Source: Auxenochlorella pyrenoidosa
Lineage: Eukaryota > Chlorophyta > Trebouxiophyceae > Chlorellales > Chlorellaceae
DNA length: 10,897 bases
Direction: 5' to 3'
Assembly (NCBI GenBank): GCA_001430745.1
Contig: KQ481993.1
Location: 57,614 to 68,510, forward strand
In this document: piece by piece, positions 1 to 8,781 of the stretch
Position numbering within the stretch: the stretch's first letter is position 1
Layout: every line of letters begins with the position of its first letter
Translations under genes and position numbers: made by a program
Notes under the pieces: generated by a model
What the model saw: only the letters and a program-made list of their open reading frames with translations
Databases searched by the model: none
What the model was told of the DNA's origin: nothing

Positions 1-597
1 GCTCAAACAACTTGGCGGAAAACATCTGGGGCTGCAGCGGGGCTGAACACAGGAGGGTGCACCTGCCGCTGCTGCCCTCACCCGCGCCAGCTGTCCAGCC
101 CAGCCCTAGCACAGGCGAACCGCATACTCAACAGGGCAAAGGCAGCGTGGCCTGGGGGCTTATCTGCAGTCTGACGGTGGTGCAACACGCGGCAGACTGG
201 GGCGCCCAGGGCCCGCGAAGAAGAGACGACGAGGAGGCTGCGGGAAAGCTGGAGATGTCAGCGCTGCCGCTGGCTGCCCAACTGGCTCCCACCAAGGCTC
301 GCGAGCCAACTGCCCAGGCTGACTGGGAGGCCCAAACAGGCGAGAAACCTAACCAGCGTGGTGACGCGACATCAGAGGCTGGGGCGGCTCAGGGTGCTCA
401 ACCAACGGGCGGGGAACATGACTAGGAGGTGCCACTGCAGAGTTTTGGGGGAAAGCTCAGCGCTGCCCGCTGCCACAAGACAGGTATACCAGCCCACAAG
501 AAGCCCACCACAGCACCTGGGGAGGCCTAGGACGACGAACAGGGAGGCCGCAAAGGAGGCAGCAAAGCGCAGCGGGGGAGGGGAGCTGAGCTGAGGC

Positions 598-623
598 GGG
601 CTGGGTGAGGTGGGTGCCGGGGG
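598..623 (+). other. G-quadruplex motif
   Basis: Four G-runs lie at 598–600, 603–605, 612–614 and 619–623, separated by loops of 2, 6 and 4 nt. This fits the G3+N1-7 rule. Folding is inferred, not shown. Confidence 0.5.
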
Positions 624-1265
624 AACGACTTGTGGCGGCGGGTGGTGACGGCGCAGGAAGTGGCGAGGCGCAGCAGCACTTGTGGTGGCCGAGGCAGTCA
701 GCGGCGACGAGAGCACTTGGGGCTGAGGTGCGGTGCAGCAGCGAGGGCGAGACGAGAGCCAAACCGTGCGGGCGCTGGGCTAGGCGTCTGGTGGGGTGCT
801 TGCTGGACGCGAAGGCGTGGTGGCTGGACTGCAAGGAGGGTGCTTACAGGCAACCAACCGGCGCTGCGCTGAGGCAGGCAGGGCAGGCAGGCAGCGCAAG
901 CAGTGCGGTACCTGGGCCTTGAGCGTGCACCGGCGGTTTGCGCGCGGGATGCCGTCGGGAGCCAGTCGAACCAGAGGACCAGTCGGGAACCAGGGGAACG
1001 ACAGCACAACCAGTCGGGGGTGGGCGCAGCCAGGAGAGGAGCAGGAGGGCAGTTCCAGGAAATAGTGACGCGGGAGGGCAGGGCGAGGAGCAAATACTGC
1101 ACAGGCAGGGCGGCACCGAGAACCAGGGGGACCAAAGCCCACGCTGCGGCTGCTGTTTCAAGAGCGGCCCGGTTGGCGGCGGTGCTGCTTCAGGTGCGGT
1201 GCAGGGCCCAGCTAACCAAGCACGAGGCAGACGGCGACTCCCTTGCTTGATGCTCGGACAGGGGG

Positions 1266-1550
1266 GTGGACAGCCGACGCCGGAAAGCCCAGGAGAGCAG
1301 CCACGGGGCGCGGAACTGACTTGCTTCCCAGCCTCCAAGCCTCGGACAGACACCCAGCAGGGACGACGGAGAGCCAGAGCGGCAGCAGCCCGAGACGACA
1401 CGCCGGCGGCGCGGTGCAGACGCCAGTTTTCGAGCCGAGCGCGGCAGAGTGGACGGACGACGAGAGCAGAGAGCCAGGTGCAGCCTCCAAGCCACTTTCT
1501 TGCCAACCAGCGGGAGCAAAGACAGCACCTCTTCAGTGGACAGCCGACGC
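1266..1550 (+). repeat. Short dispersed direct repeats
   Basis: The 15-mer GTGGACAGCCGACGC occurs at 1266–1280 and again at 1536–1550, with a diverged relative starting near 1449. CAGCCTCCAAGCC occurs at 1329–1341 and 1481–1493. The spacings are unequal (270 and 152 nt), so this is not a clean tandem array. It may be the remains of an old repeat or local duplication. Confidence 0.4.
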
Positions 1551-1700
1551 TCACGGGCGACGCTTTCGGCGTGGTCGGCGGCGTGGCGCATGCTTCGGCC
1601 AGCCTGCAGGGCTTGAATGGACCCGAAGAGGGGGAGGCAGGCTCGCGGGAGGCCAGGACGGGCAGGGGAGCAGAGGGAAGGTGCTGGAAGGGCAGAAGGT

Positions 1701-1720
1701 GGGGTGGGGCAGGGAGCGGG
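1701..1720 (+). other. G-quadruplex motif
   Basis: G-runs lie at 1701–1704, 1706–1709, 1712–1714 and 1718–1720 with loops of 1, 2 and 3 nt. Short loops favour a stable quadruplex. Confidence 0.55.
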
Positions 1721-1965
1721 TGCTGGGCACCCTGACGGCTGGCGCTGCCCCTGGGGCAGCTGCGACACGCCGGCGACGGCCCGTGCTGGCCTGGGAGGCA
1801 GCACTGGAGCTAGAAAAGGAGGCGGCGAGGCCGGGGAGGGCCTGGCCAGGCGGCAGGCTGAACGCGTTGAGAAGGCAGATGGCCGGGCCCGCCCACCTGG
1901 CTGCTCGGGGCCTCGGGCTTCTTGGTAGGCGAGCTGGGACGGCCACGGCGGGGCTCCGCAGCTGC

Positions 1966-1998
1966 GGGGTGAAGGGAGGGGGCGCGGGGGAGGAAGGG
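1966..1998 (+). other. G-quadruplex motif with a fifth G-run
   Basis: G-runs lie at 1966–1969, 1974–1976, 1978–1982 and 1986–1990 with loops of 4, 1 and 3 nt. A further run lies at 1996–1998. This is the densest G-tract in the window. Confidence 0.6.
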
Positions 1999-2370
1999 AC
2001 CCGGCCCGGCCGCAGGGCAAGCACGCCAGCCCTCACATGGCGCTCCTCAAGCCGCGGGGGTCGCGGGGAGGGTGTAGGAAAGCGCGGAAGAGTGGCGGAG
2101 GGGCCCCTGCAGGCCCTCAAGTGCCGAGTCCAGCGAGGCAGCAACAAATGCGCCGCATGGGGCTGGCTGTGGCCTTTCCGGCTTCCCGGGCGGCGCCAGA
2201 CTGTGATCTGTGTCGATTACGATCGGCTGAGGCGGGCGGAGGGGCCGCAGGGCGGCCACAGAACCCTGGGCGGCGGGCGGCAGGAGGCGGCCCGGCAGTC
2301 GTTGGGCAGCCGACAGCCGCGCTGGCTGGAGGCAGGGATGCCACCCTGCTCACTTGATGAGACCAACTAG

Positions 2371-2976
2371 GCTGCTTGTGATATCTACGACAAACACTGT
2401 TGGATGCTGCCGAAGAGTTTGGATGTGGGCCTAGCAACACAGCTTGCGCTCGGCACTAGTACAGCTGCATGCAGTGCTCTCTCCTTTCAAACAGCTGGTG
2501 GCAAGTGCTGTTAGTTTGCCTGGCTTTCACCCGGCATTCTGCAGTGGTACTACAGGCAGGCATGAAGTAAAAACTGGCGGGCCCGCTGCACGTGGCAATC
2601 CTCGTTTGAGCTTGCCGGTTGGTTGCCTGCGCAGAAGTGTGTTGGTGCGTCTCCTGGATGGATGATCACAGGCATCAAAGCTTACAGCTTGTAGGCATGC
2701 CCGGAAGTATGTGTGGTCCAAGTTTCCAAGGGTTCGTGGGTCAGATATGAGGATCATAGCAAGCGCAATGTGGCATGCAAGGGTACTTGGAGGGCAGGTG
2801 GTGAAGGTGCACAGAGGTGCAAGGTGCTAGGAGGATTCAAGCACGAGGATGCTAGGACAGATCGAATAATCGTGGAGCAAAAATGGAGGGGGTCATAAAA
2901 AATCCTTTCTGGTAGAGAGAGTGGCATTGCTTCTCCTGCGGGCTCAGCACTGCACGTGCGTGCCTGTGCTGCATGC
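2371..2976. other. 3' flank of the protease gene
   Basis: This interval has no supportable gene. It is visibly less G-rich than 1–2350. It lies directly downstream of the minus-strand protease stop codon and contains a minus-strand TGTAA, so about its right half is probably that gene's 3' UTR. It holds four GCATGC sites (2467, 2695, 2773, 2971); the first sits in the 10-bp palindrome CTGCATGCAG at 2465–2474. A 61-codon plus-strand open frame at 2713–2898 has no recognisable features. Confidence 0.6.
2682..2686 (-). terminator. Candidate poly(A) signal (TGTAA) of the protease gene
   Basis: The plus strand reads TTACA, so the minus strand reads TGTAA, the usual polyadenylation signal of green-algal nuclear genes. 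It lies about 290 nt downstream of the protease stop codon, giving a 3' UTR of normal algal length. A five-base motif can occur by chance, so the support is positional. Confidence 0.5.
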
Positions 2977-4372
2977 TCACACCGGCTGCCAGGCGGCCAT
3001 CATGGCGTTGATGGTGTCCACATGCTGTGCCACTGCTGTGTAGTAGCTGTACGGAACGCTGCAGTCGTCCTTGCCCCAGCTGACCACGCCGGTCAGGTAG
3101 CCGTCTGAATTAACCACCGGGCCGCCCGAGTCGCCGTGGCACGCGTGGCCGCCGTCGCTGCCGTCTGCCATGTCGGCCATGCCGGCGCAGAAGTCGTCGG
3201 CAAAGGGGCCGGACGGGTCGGTGCAGGCCGCAGGGTCGTAGACCAGCATGTCTGTGAGCATGAGGGACTCGGCGGTGGGGCCGTCGGCGCCGGGCTCGAT
3301 GGCGCCAAAGCCCGCGGCATAGACGACGTCGTTGGGGGCGGGCACCGAGGAGGCGAGCGCGATCGGGGAGTGCGAGGGCGCCACCGTCAGGCCCAGCAGG
3401 CCGATGTCGTTGCCATACTGGTCGCTGGTGCCTTGCAGGGAGGCATAGCCTGCGTGGAAAAGGCCAGGGTCGGGGCAAAGGTTTGGGTGATGCAAACGCC
3501 AGCGCGCTTAGCACAGCATGAGCAGCGCCACCTTATGCGGGCAATTGGCAGCGTGGGCCAGCGCCAGCACACGTGGCACGCACACCAGCCGGCCCTGGCA
3601 GGGCTGGCGCAGCCGCTTGCAAGCTCACCGGCATCAACCATGACGATGCCCGCGCTGTACATTTCTCCCTGCAGCCACACAAAGGCCACCTCAGAGGCGT
3701 CCAGCACCCGCCCAGAATCATCTACTAGGCAGTGCGCCGCCGTCAGGATGTGTGCCTGCAGATGCAGGGAGGCAGTAGGCGCGGTAAGTGCCTGGGTCAG
3801 GGCAGGCAGCGCATGCAGGCAGGCAGGCAGGCAGGGTGTGAGCTGCATGACAGGCATGCGTTGCCACCAGAGGCTCCCATGCTCAGCATGCCCTCCCACA
3901 TCTCCCACTCACCGGTCCAACTAGCGAGCCAGTGCAGAAGGCCCCGGATGTGAAGGAGATGTAGGCAACAAACTGCCCCCAGCTGCCGTCATCTGCCCAG
4001 CCATCGATGATGTGATTGCTCATGGGGCCGCTGATGGGCACTTCCAGGCGGCGCCCGCCCTGTGCCGCAGCAGGCCCGGGTGCCGATGCAAACCGCTTGT
4101 TGGAGCCAAACGGAGGGAGGCGGCCGCCTGCAAGGCACCGGGGTTCGATTGTGGCATCTCATGCAGCGGAAATGGAGGCTGGGAAGCATGCCAGGCATGC
4201 CTGTGCACTGCACTACGTGTCGCTGGCAGGCATGGAAGCAACACGCTCGCACGCGCTTGTGTGATTGTGGAACAAAGTAGCGTGCAGCCGTTGCGAAAAT
4301 CAACTCACCAAATACAGCTGGTAGTGCATGGCAAAGCAGCAGGGCCAGCACCAAGCGGGAGGGCAGCCGCAT
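2977..4372 (-). CDS. Secreted S1 (chymotrypsin-fold) serine protease
   Basis: The gene has four exons (4309–4372, 3913–4127, 3629–3755, 2977–3449), 879 nt of coding sequence and 292 aa. Donors are GTGAGT, GTGAGT and GTGAGC; all acceptors end GCAG. Residues 1–22 look like a signal peptide: Arg3 and Arg6, then a Leu/Ala-rich core ending AVFG. A pro-segment follows, and the mature domain probably starts at I61 (IIDG, matching trypsin IVGG). The full S1 triad is visible: His101 in LTAAHC, Asp150 in NDIGLL, Ser243 in GDSGGP. Cysteine pairs match the conserved disulfides (C86–C102, C211–C223, C239–C265). The 232-aa catalytic domain is of usual length. The S1-pocket base (trypsin Asp189) is His237, so trypsin-like specificity is not expected. 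An in-frame ATG at 4522 would add 50 residues; I chose 4372 because it leaves the signal peptide N-terminal and has A at −3. The substrate is unknown. Confidence 0.9.
3815..3834 (+). repeat. (GCAG)5 microsatellite in protease intron 2
   Basis: Five perfect GCAG units lie in the intron at 3756–3912, about 60–80 nt upstream of its acceptor on the minus strand. There it reads as CTGC repeats and may add to the pyrimidine content. It is likely length-variable between strains. Confidence 0.8.
4192..4203. repeat. 12-bp perfect palindrome in protease intron 1
   Basis: CAGGCATGCCTG reads the same on both strands and is centred on a GCATGC. A second GCATGC starts 9 nt earlier at 4186, giving a tandem GCATGCCAG-type arrangement. 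Its function is unknown. Confidence 0.6.
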
Positions 4373-4519
4373 CGTCTTGTCGAGGGAAGCCTTGCAGCAG
4401 GAGTGCAGTGCCAGCGCGGGCGGGGCAGGGGCAGGAGGTGGCCGAAGACAGCTGGGTGTGCGATCTGTCTTGCTTTGACTTATGCGATGCAGAATGCTGC
4501 AGGATGAGCGCTGAGCGCC

Positions 4520-4528
4520 CATTTATGC
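4520..4528 (-). promoter_or_regulatory. Possible TATA-like element of the protease gene
   Basis: The minus strand reads GCATAAATG about 150 nt upstream of the chosen start codon. CATAAA is a weak TATA variant. If used, transcription would start near 4490 with a leader of about 120 nt, and the upstream in-frame ATG at 4522, which overlaps this element, would not be in the mRNA. Confidence 0.3.
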
Positions 4529-5330
4529 GCTCTGAACGCGGAGGGACAGAGCACGGCGGGAGGTGGCAGGAAGCGACAGAAACGTTGAGAGAAGCTAATG
4601 CCTGCCGCTTCCAAACTGCAAACTCTACGTGCTTGAAGGTCAGCAGCGCCCAAGGGATTGCTTGGCAGGCGGGAACCTGCGGCGAAGACTGGCTGAAAGC
4701 CTGCTTGCTTGTGGCATTCGCGCCTGGCCAAATTCAAAGTTGTGCGCATGATCACGATCGCCAGACCCGCGCCGACATCATCAAAGCGGCTCTAGCAGCG
4801 CTAACGGTAGCGCCGCTGCGGCTGCCCGCACCGTGACCGAGAGAGCTGCTGTGTGCTGCGCTCTGCGCTCTTTATGTGTTCCCACCGTTTCAACAGTGTC
4901 TGTGGGATCAACCTGTTGCCTCGCTGCACCACAATTGTTGGCGTGCTCTTCCGTGCTGTGTCTGTGCTGCTTGCACGGAGGCACTGGCACGCCCTCCTTG
5001 GCAGCATTTACTCACAGTCGATGGGTCCATTGGACGGCGCCGGGCGGCTGGGCAGCAGACACCGGTGCACTCTGATGGAGAGCAAGAGCAGCAGCAGACA
5101 CGGCAGCCTGGTTTGCAGGAAGTGCCTGCAGCCTGGACTGCCGTAGCTTGTGCTGCCGACAGAGGCAGCCCAGCCAAAACAACCAGCAAAGACTTTGATC
5201 AGCAAAATCCCGCTTCACTCATCCAGAAGGCAGGCATGTTGAGCAAGTTCAGTTGGCATGGAGCAGGCGATGTGCGGCCTGCGAGCACGCTATGCGCGCA
5301 CCGGCTGGCGGCAGCTTTCTGCAACACAAA

Positions 5331-5338
5331 TATAAATA
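5331..5338 (+). promoter_or_regulatory. TATA box of the DUF4485 gene
   Basis: TATAAATA is a full match to the TATAWAW consensus, in an A/T-rich patch within GC-rich DNA. It lies 107 nt upstream of the start codon at 5445, so initiation about 30 nt downstream would give a leader of roughly 75–85 nt. No ATG occurs between this element and 5445, which supports that start. Confidence 0.7.
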
Positions 5339-5379
5339 CCTGTGAACAGACAGGCCGCTGTTATCTCGCGCCCAGGCGT

Positions 5380-5396
5380 CAGAGGCACCGCCTCTG
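5380..5396 (+). other. Small hairpin in the predicted 5' leader
   Basis: CAGAGGC and GCCTCTG form a perfect 7-bp stem around the triloop ACC, about 50 nt before the DUF4485 start codon. It may be chance; a weak effect on translation is possible. Confidence 0.35.
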
Positions 5397-5444
5397 CTCT
5401 TCCTGGACCACCCTTCTGCGGCTGGAAGCCGGCAGCCTCCCGCA

Positions 5445-8400
5445 ATGGGCGCCGCGGTGCGGCCGGAGGAGGCTGCCTTCTCCCAGGCTTTCAGAGACGT
5501 GAACAGTCACGTCTCGCTTGACGCCTCCTGGGCGAAGGTCAGAGCGGCGATTGAGAGCCACTGCGGGCTGCTGGGCAAGCAGCACGCCGTGCGAGTGCGG
5601 AACTGGTTGAAGAAGCTGTCCGAGGAGGTGAGCGGGGCACACAGGGCAAGCTTTTGGCGGAGCCGCCGCCGCTGCTGGCTGGTGCTCCTGGCTGCAGCTG
5701 TCGCATGCGAGCGTGGCTCGCACCATGCTCCACCTGGAAGCCTCGCTTTCCTGGTGCCATCCGCAGACAGCCAACCTGGTGTGGAAGAAGAATCGCAATG
5801 CATATGGCCGGCTGTTGCTGGAGCAGCTGCGGTGCGGGCAGCTGTGTGAGCCGTTCTCTGGTCAGCCGCCCAGTGGCCCGCTGCCCACACTGCCCAAGCA
5901 CCTGGCCTATGCCTTCAAGCCTGCACGCGCCTCAGGCAGCCCCCGAGCAATGGTACGAGAGCCGCCGCAGGCTCCGAGAGCTGGTGCCGCGCCACCAGCA
6001 GCGGGGACTGCCGCCGTGGCACACCGGCAGCAGCAAGATATTCAGCAGCAGGCGCACCCTCCTGCGTCGCAGCGCCAGCAGCGCCAGCTGAGCGCAACCG
6101 AGCAGCTAGATGCGTACCTGGGAAGGGCAGACTTCCGAAGGGCACAGTATGCTGATGAGCGGGCGCTGGCGGCGGCGGCCGCGGCAGCAGAGGACAGCGA
6201 CGACGGGGTTGGAGGGTACAACGGCGCTGGCGGCCTGAAGTACCTGCCCGGCACGCGCATGAAGCTGCGGGGCGCCGAGGGCCGCCTCGTCGACAGGTGC
6301 GGCGCATGCTCCGCCGCAGCATGCATGCCTGGTGGCCTCGCCGGTTTGGCAGTCTGGAAGCGACGCAGCGTGCAAGCACATACACGAATGATGGGCAGAA
6401 GGGTGGAGCAAGGCTGCTGCCTGGCCAGCAACTTGGCAACCCGCACCCCTGTTTGGCTTGCATCCCCCCTGCCTGTGCAGGCAGCAGCTGGAGGATGTTG
6501 GCTGGCAGCCCAGCAAGCTGGAGCTGGAGGCGCAGCTGGGCGCCTCCCGCGAGCGCCAGGCCGAGCTGGAGTGGCGGCTGGGCCAGTTGGAGGGCCTGCT
6601 GCGCCGGCACGCCGCGCTGCTGCAGGGCCAGGCGGCGCCGCCGCTGGGCTCGCTGCTGGACGCCATTGACGACGGGCACGTGTCGCCGCCCAAGCAGGTG
6701 GGCTGCGCTGCTGCGCGCGGCGCAGGCTGCGGCGCGGCCGTGCGCGGCTGCGTGGTCTGTCTGCTCGGGAGGTTCGTGGGTCGCGGCACTGCTCCTGGCA
6801 GGCGCGCGCGCCAGCCGACCTGCCCGCACCTTGCTCAGTGGGGCGGGGACACCCTCGATTGATTGCCCGGGGACCCCGCCTGGTAAATGCCAGCCCTGCA
6901 CCGCCTCCCGTTCACGCAAAGCTCCTGCGCGGCTCCCGGCCTGCAGCGAACCAACAAGCAGCAGCTGGAGGAGTTGATTGAGCGGTACGAGGCCAAGAAG
7001 AGGCAGTGGCAGTCCCCTGCCTGGTCGGCGGCGGCGGCGGCAGGCGCTGGCGCTGGCAGAGGGGCTCAGCGCCCGCCGCCCATCGCCCCCAGGTGAGGTA
7101 AAGCATGGGTGGCGCTGCAGCCTGCCTTGCAGCGCATGCGACGGTACCTTAAAGATTGGCCTGCCTCATGCATTGCGCCTAGGCTGGTTGCCTGGTTATC
7201 ACGTTGCGCATGCATGCGTGCTGCGACGCGCCATGTGCTCCCTTGCCCTGCTGCAGCGACGAGGAGGAGGTGCTCCGGCAGCTGGACAATTTCCAGCGGC
7301 AGACAGATACGATACGGCGACAGCTGGGCGGGGCCGGCAGCGACACCCCTGCAGGGATGCCACAGCCGGCGGCACCTGGCAGCTCGCTGGCGGCACACAC
7401 CAGCAACGGCAGCGACTGGGGCGCCCTCCTGGAGAGCACCCCCATGCGGCAGCAGCCCACAGGGCTGCGGGGTGGCGGCTACACGCCGCATGCGGGAGTG
7501 GCAGTGCGGTCGATGGCGCTATTTGATGGCCTGCCGCCCTCGCCTGCCGCGCTGGCGGCCAGCCGGCAGCAGCCTGGAGCCAACCGGCATGTGCACCATG
7601 CAGGGCACCACTTGCAGCCCAGTAACCAGCAGCAGCATGTGCAGCAAGCACAGCAGCAGCAGCAGCAGCAGCAGCAGGCCACGCAGCAGCAGGCGGCTAG
7701 CAGCGTGAGCAGACTGGCGGCATCAGCGGCAGAGCCCATGCAGGGGCGACTGCGCAGCCCGGTTGGACCCGAGATCCGGCATACTAAGAAGTCGGCGGCA
7801 GCTGCAGAGCGGGCCAGCGCAGCGGCGCAGCCCTCACCAGGTGCGGCAGCGGCTCTGCAGCGGCTGAAGAGCAAGCGGCAGACTACGCTTGGCACGCCGC
7901 TGACGCCGGATGAGCCGCCGCTGCAGCAGCAGCAACAGGAGCAGGAGGAGGTGGAGCGGCAGGCGGCAACAAGTGGCAGCCCAGATCAGGGCGAGCAGCA
8001 GTGGCAGAGGGATGTGAGCGTGCAGGCGCAGGGGCTGCAGCATGATGAGGGCGTGCAGGTGCGGCCAGCCGCCGAGGCAGGCGTGCAGGCGCCCACGCCG
8101 CCCGCACCGCCGCAGCTGCCTCCCGACAGCAACGCTGCGCTGGTGGCAGAGGTGCGGCAGCTGCGGTCCAAGCTGCTTGCCAGCCTGCAGAAGCACGCCC
8201 CCGAGCTGGCGGCAGCCGGCGTGGATGTGGGCAGCATGAGCGCGCTGGCCACGGCACAGAAGCGGCAGGCAGAGGAGCGGTGCCTGCTGCAGGAGCAGCC
8301 TGCCGACAGCAGCTGGCGCCTGGCAGCCGCCCCCTCGTCGGCAAATGCTGTTGAGGCTGCGGCGCCACCAGCCTTAAGCACTCACATGGCAGCGTCGGCC

Positions 8401-8781
8401 AGCCACAGCCGCCGGCTGACTGAGCCTTCCTGGGGGGAGTCCGGCTCAGATTGGCTGGCCGCCTCCTCGGCAGCAGCATCTGCTGCTGCAGCGGCAGGGG
8501 CGGCGGCCGCCGGCGTCGGCAGCAGCACCAGGTTCCGCCTGACGGATGACCTCAGCGTGGGCAGCGTGCCGGCTGGTGGCAGGCGTCGCCTCACAGACCT
8601 GAGCACCGCCACCCCCAGCAGCCTGCTTGGCGGCGGCGGCGGGGGGAGCCTGCTGAGGCTGGACAGCCTGGAGCCCAGCAGCCCGAGCCTCGGCAGCCTG
8701 GGCAATGTGGAGAGCGGCTTCGATTTGGGCGCCTTTGAGGCCCAGACGGAAGCGCTGCGGGCGCGCCTGGCAGGGCTGTGA
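5445..8781 (+). CDS. DUF4485-domain protein with CEP112-like N-terminus
   Basis: The gene has five exons (5445–5627, 5698–6296, 6481–6697, 6947–7092, 7257–8781), 2670 nt of coding sequence and 889 aa. All introns are GT–GCAG (70, 184, 249, 164 nt). Residues about 10–134 resemble DUF4485, the N-terminal domain of centrosomal CEP112: RNWLKKL (52–58), then KKNRNAYGRLLLEQL (91–105), an acidic/PF segment and LPKHLAYAF (126–134). The match spans the first splice junction, which supports the join. Downstream are a Gln/Pro/Ala-rich linker (~150–210), short coiled-coil stretches (~262–310, ~335–355, ~383–405), a pure nine-Gln run (514–522), then Ala/Gln/Ser/Gly-rich sequence and a final amphipathic segment. 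The start has G at −3 and +4, with a TATA box upstream. By family, a centrosomal or microtubule role is plausible, but only the N-terminus is recognisable and the long CEP112 coiled coil is not seen, so I give no symbol. The low-complexity half is probably disordered. Confidence 0.82.
5494..5515 (+). other. Perfect 9-bp hairpin with two ACGT cores in exon 1
   Basis: The arms GAGACGTGA (5494–5502) and TCACGTCTC (5507–5515) are exact reverse complements around the 4-nt loop ACAG. They lie in the codons for RDVNSHVS of the DUF4485 protein, 49 nt past the ATG. Each arm carries an ACGT core (5497–5500, 5509–5512), the core bound by plant and algal bZIP factors. It could act as an mRNA hairpin, as a paired DNA-binding site, or not at all. 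Confidence 0.6.
7651..7677 (+). repeat. (CAG)9 tract encoding polyglutamine
   Basis: Nine uninterrupted CAG codons encode Q514–Q522 within a wider Gln-rich segment (about 7627–7692). The run uses only CAG, which favours slippage and length variation. Confidence 0.9.

Larger units (their letters stand above)
1..2370. other. G-rich stretch with no supportable gene
   Basis: I see no convincing gene here. The stretch has long overlapping open frames on both strands, as expected of stop-poor GC-rich DNA. None of the translations shows a recognisable domain, periodic repeat or stable amino-acid pattern; they are Arg/Gly/Ala-rich on one strand and Pro/Ser-rich on the other. The plus strand is strongly G over C, with purine-rich runs and several G-quadruplex motifs (598–623, 1701–1720, 1966–1998). 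Imperfect GGCAGG repeats lie at 873–894, and short dispersed repeats lie between about 960 and 1550. It could be intergenic DNA, a decayed repeat or a non-coding transcript. A short-exon gene cannot be excluded by eye. Confidence 0.6.
4373..5444. other. Divergent intergenic region between protease and DUF4485 gene
   Basis: This roughly 1.07-kb stretch separates two divergently transcribed genes and must hold both promoters. No gene is supportable: the open frames (for example 4876–5502, plus) are out of frame with the DUF4485 gene and show no recognisable features. It carries the TATA box at 5331–5338 for the rightward gene and a weaker TATA-like element for the leftward gene. It contains no GCATGC, unlike the introns on either side. 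Confidence 0.6.

Noticed and set aside
844..2370. Long overlapping open frames on both strands (for example 938–1735 and 1243–2370 plus; 844–1554 and 1190–2020 minus)
   Set aside because: They overlap each other in several frames, have no domain, no repeat periodicity and random-looking Arg/Gly- or Pro/Ser-rich translations. Stop codons are simply rare in this composition.
2897..2902. Run of six A on plus (T6 on minus), a possible Pol III terminator
   Set aside because: No A/B box or small-RNA structure lies upstream on the minus strand, and the run falls in the protease 3' flank.
4139..4156. GGTTCGATT resembling a tRNA T-loop
   Set aside because: The flanking bases do not form a 5-bp T-stem, and no anticodon arm or acceptor stem is found. 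It lies in protease intron 1.
4876..5502. 208-codon plus-strand open frame upstream of the DUF4485 start
   Set aside because: It is out of frame with the DUF4485 gene, runs across the TATA box, and its translation has no recognisable content.
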